From assembly GCA_002633005.1 (NCBI GenBank), contig NMRA01000021.1:1053612-1117611 (forward strand): 64,000 nucleotides of DNA, written 5' to 3'. Of this stretch, positions 1-9,821 are shown one piece after another. Both the position numbers and the translations under genes were made by a program. Each line of letters starts with the position of its first letter. Position 1 is the stretch's first letter. This stretch comes from Phoronis australis. Its lineage: Eukaryota > Phoronida > Phoronidae. The notes beneath the pieces are model-generated. The model saw only the letters and a list, made by a program, of their open reading frames with translations, made no database searches and had not been told where the DNA came from.

Positions 1-560
1 GATTTCTCGCACCCGGCGTCGCACCCGCGTCGGCACAACGTCAAACGTGCCCGACGCTGAGCCAGCGTTGGTTCGACGTCAAGACTGAACAATACCCAAA
101 GAAGGACAAATAGGCTGACTTATGCACGGCAGTAAATATTTTTCTGAATCACAGACGTATTTTTAATTTTCCTTTTTCAATTTGACGCTATAGTTAAATG
201 GACCTACACTTTTTACACGACACGACGTTGTACCGACGTCGGACTCAGCACCACATATGATTTCTCGCACCGCGTCGCACCCGCGTCGGCCCAACGTCAA
301 ACGTGCCCGACGCTGAGCTAACGTTGGTCCGACGTCAAGACTGAACAATACTCAAAGTAGGACAAATAGGTTGACTTACACACTGTGACTACAAAAAAAT
401 TATATCGCAAGCGTCAAATTTACTTGGAAGTGCAAAACAGGCTTTTAAAAGCCGCATCTCGTAGACCGCCGACCAACGTCGGACCAACGTCAAAAAACTG
501 ACCGCGACCAATCGACCTCGAGCCAACGAATGGCGACGTCGGCCCAACGTAGTGATGCTA
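1..560. repeat. Edge of a ~258-bp tandem satellite rich in CGACGTCGG-like words
   Basis: The segment starting GATTTCTCGCACC at position 1 recurs at 259 with a few changes and both copies run on through ACGTCAAACGTGCCCGACGC. A partial third block (440-560) repeats CCAACGTCGG words without the full unit. The array is cut by the left edge, so the copy number is unknown. Confidence 0.8.
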
Positions 561-864
561 TCTGGGAATTTTAATCGAAGCCTTAATGAATCACTCAGAA
601 GCTCACAATTCTCTCTTTGTCAAACCTTGAGACGATTTCCAAAGCAATCGCATCATTAATGCCAACACAAAATAACCGGCAGATTTGGTCTTTTGGGCAA
701 TTGAAGACTATTTTAAATACATCAAGTTTGTTACGAAATGATAGCACAAAATATAAAAAGTGTAATTAATATTACAAAAAGAAGAAAGTATCGCGCGCAA
801 ACGCTGTGGACCATAAACAAGTAGGTCTCTTAGTAACTAATTAGGAGTTAAATCGTGGTGGTGC

Positions 865-1100
865 AGTGGTAAAGCGGTTTTTCCTGTTTGACACTTTCTC
901 CCCGTGTTTTTTTTTTTTTTGGTTTTTTTCTTGGATAATACTTCGGGAATCAAGGAAAATGCTTGTTTTTCAGAGGAAAAAAAAAACAGAAAAATGTCCT
1001 GGGCGGTTTGCCCCCCTCCCGACCTCCCCTGCTTTAATTGCGCAAATGTTTACAGACAAAATGTTGGGCCCCCCATTGTGATATCCTAGATCCGCCACTG
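865..1100 (+). mobile_element. hAT-like non-autonomous element, right end clear, tRNA-like A box at left
   Basis: Ends in TAGATCCGCCACTG (1087-1100), the inverse of the CAGTGGCGGATCTA end found at 44027. The left part begins near a perfect Pol III A box, TGGTGCAGTGG at 861-871, then poly-T and C-rich stretches. The left terminus is not a clean inverted repeat and no target-site duplication was found, so the extent is approximate. Confidence 0.45.
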
Positions 1101-1455
1101 TGACAACTGAATACGCTACACTAATTAATCGGTTAATTCACATCGGAAAACTCCCGGCACACAAAAATATTACCAAATAAAACACCAAATTTGACAGTTT
1201 CCTCCCACAAATACCAGTTCCCTGCAAGTGGTAGAAAAATCTGACTACAGATTCAGAATCCTAGATTTTAAAACTTGGTCAGGCCCCAGATATAGTCTAT
1301 CTGAGGTCAGGCATACTTAGCAGTCACATCGTATACTGAGCTGAGCATGTGCCCCTCACCCGCCAGCTTTTTGCCGGGCTGTTTGACAGCCACGTCAATT
1401 GTGTGACTGACAGCCACCTGAAATCGGGACACCTGCATCCCTACATTTTAGACTG

Positions 1456-1537
1456 GGCGAGCGCATGAGGGGAAATTCTGGTTATGCCTGTGCCCTTGCC
1501 CCCCCCAACGGCAAAATCCTCAGTGGATCCGCCCCTG
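1456..1537 (+). mobile_element. Fragment with hAT-like right end
   Basis: A C-rich stretch ending TGGATCCGCCCCTG (1524-1537) resembles the GGATCCGCCACTG terminus of the other copies in this window. Only the right end is recognisable. Confidence 0.35.
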
Positions 1538-1741
1538 CATACCGCGGTAGTGATGGGGGTGACCTTACGAAAATGCCAGCTTTCGTGAACTACTTTGACG
1601 TTCTCTCAGATGAAGCTTATTTTTTGACATGCATTCCGGACACTCCTCCAACAGCAGTTCTTGTCGCCATCTTGTCCGACAAACTTTTATCCTTTATAGC
1701 GTTTTCGAACAAAACACGTTCAACTACATTGTGCATTTGAA

Positions 1742-1936
1742 ATGGTCAAGAGGTGTTCTCATGGTGTGTGTAATTCAGATAATCGTTATGCCGATAGAGA
1801 CGAGACTCTTGTCACTTTTTGGCCGTAAGCCAATAAAGTGACGTTGACAGAGCAAACGGTGGATTAAACTGTGTGGACAACCCCACGAACAGCTAAACCT
1901 GTCAACATTATTTGACCACTCGAAAGCTAAACACAA
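1742..1936 (+). pseudogene. Broken THAP zinc-finger exon
   Basis: ATG at 1742 opens MVKRCSHGVCNSDNRYADRD and ETLVTFWP, the C-x4-C start of a THAP domain, then hits TAA at 1829. One frame over the domain goes on: SKRWIKLCGQPHEQLNLSTL then FDHSKAKH, matching the RWI--CGRPHEQLN stretch of invertebrate THAP domains, with two TGA codons just before it. The exon-like stretch ends at a perfect donor, AA|GTAAGT. The C-terminal C-x2-H-F part would be in a later exon and is not seen. THAP domains occur in P-element-type transposases and in domesticated genes; this copy is decayed. Confidence 0.65.
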
Positions 1937-4063
1937 GTAAGTCTGTTCTAAGGTATGCATTCTTTTTTATGTATTTATTATCATTTGCAAACAATTACAA
2001 AAACAAACAAACAAACAAATAAGTACACCATTCATTGCATGCACACCTCAGGAAGACCATTCTCATATCTCGTTTAAAGATATCTTCTGCATAAACAATA
2101 AAATTTTCCCATTTCGCAGAGAAGCTGTCATATACAAAGTTTTTATGTGCATTTAATTTTTCAGCATTATAGTATTCATAAGTTTTTGTAACGAACTTGA
2201 GAAAATTAGGTATATTTTTGTGACGTCTCTCCTTGTAAATGTACTGTTTAGCTAGTAGAAGCAAAATGTTAAATAGAAAATCATGCGTCTTGTAAAGTCC
2301 AAGAATAACACTATCGTAAGACAGACAGATGCATTCTTTTTAATAATCCTTTGCAATATCTGATATTTGGCTCCGGATTACGGTCTTGTTAGGTGCGTGT
2401 CACGCGCCGGCCCGCAGGTCACTGCTGAACTGTTTACTGAGTCTGTCTCATGGGGTTATTCACGGTCATCAAATCAAGTTGCAACTGGGATTGGCGTTGC
2501 TTCAACAAAATCACTACCTTTGAATGGTGCACTAAAATATTTACAGTTGTTTCGAATTTCGGTTCCGGTTTGGACTTAGGCCTATGTGTCCGTCACGGCG
2601 CCGGCCCGACAATTGGCCATCAATCACTGGACAAGAAATTCTCGTTCATTTTTACTGTTAAACGTTTATTATAGTCCCTCGTTACCTACCAAAACGTTCG
2701 CTTTGCTTTGAGGGAAAACTGTTTTGCATTAAGTATTTTCTAATATTACTTATAACCGTATTGTCACAGTTTAAACACAGATTTTCAAAACTGCACCCTC
2801 TGACCACTGAATACAACGTCTTTTTCCAGCTGTTCTTATGGCAGGAAACTGTGTGGTACTACTGGTTTTACAAAACGTCAGATTACGCATTACTCATAAA
2901 ATTGGAAGCGGTCCATTTTATAGTTGATTACTCAAATGTTTGTTCTTTCTAAATTTTAAAAGAGATTCGGAGTTTTTTGTGTCATAAAATCCACTGAGCA
3001 CTGTTAACTTGCCCAGTGCTTTAAACTTTACCATGATTAGTGAAAATAGGAGATGATGTAAAACAATTCAACCAGTGATGATTTTCTTGTGCTAAAATAT
3101 TACTTGGTGTTAATTCAGCATTTCAAAGATGGAAAACCAACGTAACGACAGAAAATCCTGATCCTCTACCAGCTTGCCAACATGTCAAGGTCACACCAGT
3201 TCGTCCATGTCCAAAATCTCGGGCAACGACTGAAGTGAGCCACTCAAGAAGAAAAGAAATACTTTGCTCATACAATCATCAAGGTAATCACTCTATATTT
3301 TAAGTACCAGAACAAACAGCATGAGTGTACAATACCAGACGCTCACACAGAGTGTTAGATTGATGGAGTGCCCTAAAATTTCTCAATGAAACCAAACACC
3401 GTGCCTTTTTAGGAACCTCCAAAATGACTGAATCACAAATTTATCTGAATGTTAACAAACCAACACACCACTGCTGGACAGTGAGCGAGCCTGACTGTCT
3501 TCTAGTGGTTGAATATTGTGCTATATTACATTGTCGTTAAAATGTTTGCTGTGAGGACACAGAGCCCATTTCAAAGGCAAACCCTTCGGAGGACAACACA
3601 TTGGGTTAGTATGAGTAAATAAACCAGAAAGCTAAAAATTAATAAAACGTCTTTCGAAGAAATGTTTTGTGCTATTTTTCAAATTATTTACAATTACTTT
3701 TTTGATTCCTTCCTACCAGTTATTCGTCAAAAGTGTGGTAAAGCTACCTGTATTTGGAGCACATTCGACTTCATCAAAAACTCCTACTACCTATTTTGTT
3801 TTACATTAATCATTTAAATCTCTCTCTCTCTGTTTACATCTGCCTCCTGCCTCGTGCAATTAGAAAATGTTTGTATCTATTATTTATATGACCCTCATCG
3901 TGCACTGAACTTTGTGAACGGCCAGTGTGGTATTTGCAGTCGTCGTTGGGGTTTGGAAACAACACAATCCCAACAGACAGGAGGCTGGTGTCAATATACT
4001 CAAAAATTAGTGATGATTTTATGAGCTCGGTACATCAAAGCAGTTTTAAGAAGTCATCCGTTT
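1937..4063. other. No recognisable feature
   Basis: A short (AAAC)5 run lies near 2002-2022 and a CT run near 3822-3832. It would hold the 3' UTR of the YqaJ-type exon if that gene is expressed. Nothing else is supported. Confidence 0.6.
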
Positions 4064-4281
4064 TTACTTTTTGGGCACCATGAACTTGATGTATATGTCA
4101 GCCAGCTCCTCCAATAGATTTCTGAAGACCTTGTTGTCTGGAAAGATTCGCAACACTTCCAAGTCTTTCTTTGTATATGTCACAAAGTCACAAAACTTGG
4201 CTCCAGTGACCAGCAGTTGTCCTTGTACCTGGTAAAAGTACTGATGGTTTCTCTTGAGCTTTACTTCATCATTTTCGATTT
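4064..4281 (-). CDS. Terminal exon of a YqaJ-type nuclease (mobile-element-related)
   Basis: The acceptor TTTTAG at 4282-4284 opens an unbroken 71-codon frame ending in TAA at 4066-4064. NHQYFYQVQGQLLVTGAKFC then DFVTYTKKDLEVLRI and LLEELADIYIKFMVPKK match the C-terminal half of YqaJ/lambda-exonuclease proteins (H-YY-QVQ-QL-VTG---CDF-VYT---L-V-RI---------L--FY---P). The family digests DNA ends and, in invertebrate genomes, is usually carried by mobile elements. No upstream exon with the catalytic E-x-K block was found up to 9690, so this may be a relic of a longer gene, although the exon itself is intact. It lies in the 3' flank of contactin on the same strand. Confidence 0.7.
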
Positions 4282-4340
4282 CTAAAACAATGTTTATCTA
4301 CGTTCAAAGTTATTGACCGCATCCCTTATTCAGTGCGGAT

Positions 4341-4546
4341 CGCATCCCTTATTGATCGCATCCCTTATTGACCGCATCCCTTATTGATCGCATCCCTTAT
4401 TGGTCGCATCCTTTATTGGTCGCATCCCTTATTGATCGCATCCCTTATTGATCGCATCCCTTATTGATCGCATCCCTTATTGATCGCATCCCTTATTGAT
4501 CGCATCCCTTATTGACCGCATCCCTTATTGATCGCATCCCTTATTT
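4341..4546 (+). repeat. 16-bp tandem array, 13 copies
   Basis: The unit CGCATCCCTTATTGAT is repeated head to tail from 4341, with GAC and GGT variants at the end of some units. A lone degenerate copy lies just upstream near 4318. No variable spacers, so it is a minisatellite and not a CRISPR. Confidence 0.95.
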
Positions 4547-5595
4547 CCCAGTCTCTGGGGCACACAGTGTGAATGATATGCCATTGTAGTTACGGTACCC
4601 GTAGTTTTAGTTTGTGTTTCTTGTTTTTGCCTCTGATTTATATGTTTTTAAATTTTACTCATGTTTGTCACAAAATATCTCTTTAAAGCTATTGTTAATC
4701 TTGGTATATGTAATCTAACTTTAAATACATTTATGTTTAATTGTCAAACATGAAGTTTTCATACTTTCCCAGCGGACTGTCTCCGCTGGTTAGACTTGCC
4801 GGAAAAGCAACTTTTTTGCATTCCCGGGGGTACTTCACCGCCTTATCTTTTTTCATAGTTGCATTCTTCACTTCCAACAATTGGTTATGCCTCCTGAATT
4901 CTTGTTTGGAGACTATAAGCGGGCTGTTTTGCTGATTACAACAGACTCGACTAACAACTGAGTTCGGGACCGCCGAGAGCCGGGAATCTTTAGCTCCGTT
5001 CTTAGTTGTCGGCAGAATTTATTTGATCCATTTCCTGGAAAAATGGAGAACCACAGGTCAACCAGTCGGCTGTCAGAAATGAAAACATCGGGTGTACCTT
5101 AAAGAAGAACTTTTTAAGGGTTGTGATACCTACAGCTGTTTAATTTATGTGCTGTTCGCCAGGTTTTGACTATACTATCTGTCATCAACTGACCCAGGCG
5201 GCACTAGGGTGAAAGACTGAAACTGAGTAGTTGCAGACCTTTAGGTCCAAAGTTTCCAACCTTAGTTTTCACTAAACTTTGTTAGCTCAAATTTCGAGAC
5301 AAGTTTGAAGAAGTGTAATTACGACTGTAATCTGAAATAAAATGAACCATGGGAGCGCCGGGCTCTTCCCGGAGCCAGCCGGGAACCCGCAGAGAAACGT
5401 ATATCCGGGGATTAGGATATGGGGTGGCTTTTTGAAGCTACTAGCTTTGATCAGAGGTATAAAACAACAAAATCGTTTGCTTTTGTGATTTTTTACAAAT
5501 CGCCAATTTTTGCAGTTGTCTGCAGGAAAGTTACTGAAACCAAGATCGGTATCTTTACTATTAAATAGTTAAAGAAGCCTGGAACTCGAAAATCA

Positions 5596-6712
5596 GACTA
5601 AATCGCATTATTCTGGCCAAAAAGGTTCTAATTTATTATTGCTATTGAAACAGATTTCAACGTTTTCATAAGATATTTTTGCGGTTTATTCTTTTATAAA
5701 GATTTTGAATTTCTGTTCATCTTAAATCATTTTGCTATTAGATAAAAATTAGAAAAACGATCTGTCACTAAGTTGATTTTTGTTCCACACAGGCAAGGCG
5801 AAACACGTCTCTTTACTTGGTACGACGAGACAAAGTCAAAGCACATTATTTTGGCCCCCATGTGGAAAATGTGACCTTTGATCTTTGATGTAAGCGAAAC
5901 AATGGTGACTTCAAGCAGCAGCCTGATTGAGGAGCAATTGGTGATTGAAATTAGTTACAAAGGTATCGCACTATTCAAATATAAAAATGCACTTGGAATT
6001 GTCTTTAGGAAATCTCTTGCTTCACTACAGCAGGGCGTGCCTCATATAATTATTGTGTCGCCCTCATATTCATGTCATTATATCCCTTTGTCAGTCACCT
6101 ATTTGTCGAATGACTGAGCGCATTTACCATAGAGATAAAAATTAGAAACTCTGTGGTGAGTACAGTAATTTTTCCTTCTCGCGTTTCAGAAATGGTGAAT
6201 TTTGTGGAAATTTCCTTGCAGGGGAAAGTGAATAGACGTTGCGAGATGGTACTTTAGTTAGAAATTGTTTAAAACATATTTTGACGAGCCTTCGTGCTCC
6301 ATGCCTCTGAGTATGCTTGAACTCCGCCTGCAATACACTAAACAGCAACCGCGCCGAGGCCGATCTTGGAAAATCTTCTTTCTCATCGATATGGGAAAGT
6401 GGCATAAAACGTGAAAGAGACTAAATTGCATTCTTCAATCTGGTTCTCTGCCAATGAAACAGAAGCCAAGCTGTTCACCGACCGGGTATTTTTATGGTTT
6501 GTTCGTAAAGATTTTGAAAATTTGTTGATACCAAAGTATTTTTAGTTTTAAACTTCAAAAAAATGTATCAAGTACTCGTAACTTCGTCGCCGGATTTTTT
6601 TCCCACACGACAAAGCACGTCTCTTTATTTAGTATGGCAATAGGCGTAGCACGTTTCACTTATGTAGATGGCTTTGACGTAAACAGAACAATGGCGATTT
6701 CAAGTAGCAGTC
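5596..6712 (+). repeat. Diverged direct duplication of a ~300-bp segment
   Basis: Copy 1 (about 5596-5925) and copy 2 (about 6418-6712) share AGACTAAAT-GCATT, TGAAACAGA, TAAAGATTTTGAA, GCACGTCTCTTTA and finally ACAATGG-GA-TTCAAG in the same order, with many substitutions and indels. Each ends in an ATG followed by a Ser-rich start, but no gene could be traced. Confidence 0.55.
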
Positions 6713-7588
6713 AGTGTTACTTGTTAGTGTGCATGCATTTTAATTACTAGGGGACGGATAATTTGAATAAACTGTATTGCGATGAATGTTTTATTTTGCC
6801 TGTTTCAAAAATTTTAGCGAATCTTATATTTTTTTCTAGAAATTCCTCCAATATTCGACGTCAATAACTCACCCGAGTAGACTCGCCACAACCTGTTTAA
6901 AAGGTGTTTTAATAACGGTTCACATTCCATACCTCTTGAAGAAGGCAAAATGTGGTCCATTCAAATATTCCATCGCCATTTGGCGACATGGTGTTCATCA
7001 TGGCTGCTGTGGCGACTATTGATGGGCCAGAAGCTCAAATTACATGAAAAAAACAGGATCACTTAAAACTGTAGTTTTTTATTACTTGAAACATGTCTCC
7101 TGAAGTAGAATTCAAAGACACATGAAAAGCAGTTTCAACTCTAAAAAAGTTTCTGCCACCAGTTAATTCATCTAAAGCCAGTGTTTCTCACAGGAAACAG
7201 CACTGCTCCAATACAGACAGTAGACAGAACTGTGATCATCTTGTACTTATTAACAAATATCAACTGTTCTGTACTGAATTCAATGAATACACATGGGCAT
7301 TTGAATTAAGAAAGAGAACGTTTGAATTCAACTCACTGACTTCATTCTCTTTGCTGGCGATGACTTCTATACAAAACAAGCAAAATGTTTGAAAACTTGC
7401 AATAATACAAAATTTTAGTTTGATTAATGTGGGAAATATACATACAAGGATTTCATTCGATCTTTACAAACTGCAAGCAAAATTAGTTGTCCACAAAATT
7501 AACGCAAGGTTTCACATCCCTTGCTCATCACTACAACTCAAACTGAAGATACATCAAGTGTAACTACAGTCAAAAATCACCAGAACTT

Positions 7589-7998
7589 GGGACCTAATCT
7601 TTTTACTCGAAATCGATCTCGAAAATATATTTGGCATTTCCGGTCTTTTCTTATACAAATTTAATTATCTGTCATTTTGTGCTTTAATATGTTATGGACT
7701 ACCCAAACCACTGCGTAGTCCCATATTAGCACTTTAAGACTCCCAGATTTGAGCTAAAAACTGTAATGAAAACGCGAAATTTCGAGAAAAACTCAAAGCT
7801 TCAAGTTCAGACTGGAACTTATGGCTTAGTGCGGAGATCATCAAGAGCAAAATAGTATTAAACAGTCATCCACGAAAACCACAACATACTCGGGCACAGA
7901 TCATCAAACACCTATTTTGACATTCATTCTAAAGTAGGAAGGAAAGGTTTAAAATAATTTCAAGTTTGATTCTGAGTAAAAGACTAGATCGGGGCTCT
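7589..7998 (+). mobile_element. Decayed copy of the GGGCCCGGTCTC TIR element
   Basis: The left end GGGACCTAATCTTTTTACTC and right end TAAAAGACTAGATCGGGGCT correspond to the inverted ends of the copies at 14261 and 47560. The middle keeps CGAAATTTCGAG and ACTCGGGCACAG words. Much older than the other two. Confidence 0.6.
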
Positions 7999-8740
7999 AT
8001 GACAAAAGGACCGAAATACTCGGTCATGACGCCCGGGTTCAAGCAGAATTCTCCATCAGAAGCTAGAATGACTGGCGTGTCATGATAGGAAGATGGTATT
8101 TTGTCCAATTACACCGTACTTTTGGTGTGTACAGCAGAAGAGATATTCTACATATGTTGAGCATTTTGTTACAATAATTACTTTACATTATTTGAATATT
8201 TCAATGACAACAAAATACCACAAAACAACCACTGCAATACAGAACAAGCGTCTTGCATCACCTAGTAGTCAAAATAGTCAGAAAATTTTTACATCCTACA
8301 GAACACTGAGTTTCAAATTCTCAAAAAATAGGATCCATCAATGAAGCCCTGAAAATGTTGAAACAAAAGCAATGTAAAGTATAGAAAATTCAAAATAAAC
8401 ACCGTCTCCAGATTAAACACTTAATATGTACAATATTTAAAGTTTCTCTATGTATATGAAGTCTGGACACAAAGCACTGAACTAACGAAATTGCTTGAAA
8501 GAAGCACAGGGCACCTCGCACAATTTGGTAGGGGGTTTGCATTTGGAGGCCTGAATTTTTAACCCTTAGAGACGGGATTGAAATTTGCAGAAGAATTTGA
8601 TCACCCATGGTCAAAGCATACCACATATGATCACACCGAATGGTTTAAATCATGTTTTTGCAAAATGCACAGTTCACTAGAGCAAATTGTACTGGGTTAT
8701 AGGGTTAGTTGGCTAAAAAGGACTTAGCATGGGACTTCTT

Positions 8741-8784
8741 CATCACAAGGGGCTCAAATCTGCATCACAAGGGGCTCAAATCCG
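8741..8784 (+). repeat. 22-bp tandem dimer
   Basis: CATCACAAGGGGCTCAAATC is repeated at 8741 and 8763 with one change in the tail of the unit. Confidence 0.9.
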
Positions 8785-9690
8785 TGGGTAGTCCCTGAGT
8801 ATATGTCTCATTGGTGTGAATACTTTCAAAGCAAAAACGTTGACACCAAGGAACACATCAACAAAGCATCAGGTTCGAGGGAATGTAGTTTAAGTGTACA
8901 TGGTAACCATCATAATAAATGTAACAATATCCAATATAAAACAATCCACGAATGATTTTCTTCTGTATATATAGTGGAATGCATCTTATACTAATGTATA
9001 CCAAAACAGTACTATATACAATACACAAATCTTTCTACAATATTTAAATTCACAGAGATGTATGAACTTGATGGTTGGCTTTCCAAGCTTCCTTCAATCC
9101 GAGGTCCTATTTCACTGTATGTACAAAAGCATCCATCACCTATGGAGGACATCGGACATTAATTTTAGAGAATACCTGAAACAGAGAAACACTCACTCTG
9201 ATTAAAAGTTAAAAATACTATCCCAATATGAGAATTACAAGTTAAAAATACAATACTTAACATGAAAATTGCTGCACTATGGAAACCATGGTCACATTCC
9301 TACACCAGAAGACGACCAAAAAACAACTATGAGGATTCATTTGTGATTGTTGACATTTTCAAATTTGTTGATTAAACTATGCTGAAGGAGCAGTTAACAG
9401 CACCAAGAATTGTCATGCTTGAGTTTTAGCTCGAGACTGGTGGACTAAATTTGGTTGGTTTTACTGGTGTAATAAACAATGCATTTCTAGCAATAGGAAG
9501 ACTCGCATTTTGGATGCAACAGGTGAGAGGAAGCCTGCCAAAGAGCACGTTTCTCAAGCTTTTCATGTTGTCGATAACTACACAATATCCCCATTAAAAC
9601 CTCACTCTGATCCCAGCGTTCATCACTTACTGCACACAGTCAAATGTCAGTCGACAGCTGATTCTACTCAACAGTTGGCCAAACTTACCT

Positions 9691-9821
9691 TCACAGTTTG
9701 TAGAGGAAGTGGACTAACAGTGTAATGGATAGAATAGTCCACGATGATGATGAGAAGGATGGTGAGCCCGCCGTTATCACGTTATCATCACACAGGTAAT
9801 AGTATTGTGCATCAGGATTAT
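9691..9821 (-). CDS. Cont: Contactin exon 25: GPI-anchor signal and stop
   Basis: Too short for an ORF search, found by following the splice phase. The acceptor TTGGCTGCAG at 9822-9824 opens DNPDAQYYYLCDDNVITAGS, then SPSFSSSSWTILSITLLVHF and LYKL, stop at 9693-9691. Small residues (AGSPSFSSSS) followed by a 16-residue hydrophobic tail ending at the stop are a textbook GPI attachment signal. The phase (1) matches exon 24. The 3' UTR starts at 9690 and runs to lower coordinates; I could not place its poly(A) site. Confidence 0.92.

Larger units (their letters stand above)
561..1741. other. Non-coding stretch with transposon fragments
   Basis: Apart from the two hAT-like fragments there is nothing I can name. 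The open frames here are short and lack splice context. Confidence 0.6.
4547..9690. other. 3' flank of contactin, mostly unassigned
   Basis: Must include the contactin 3' UTR next to 9690. It also holds a diverged direct duplication (5596-5925 and 6418-6712), a decayed TIR element (7589-7998) and a 22-bp dimer (8741-8784). A minus-strand AATAAA lies at 7083-7078, but nothing ties it to the contactin transcript. Confidence 0.5.

Noticed and set aside
4341-4546. CRISPR-like regular repeats
   Set aside because: Units are contiguous 16-mers without spacers in a eukaryotic genome; a minisatellite.
6142-6405. 87-codon minus-strand frame as an upstream YqaJ exon
   Set aside because: No YqaJ motifs and no acceptor or donor at its borders.
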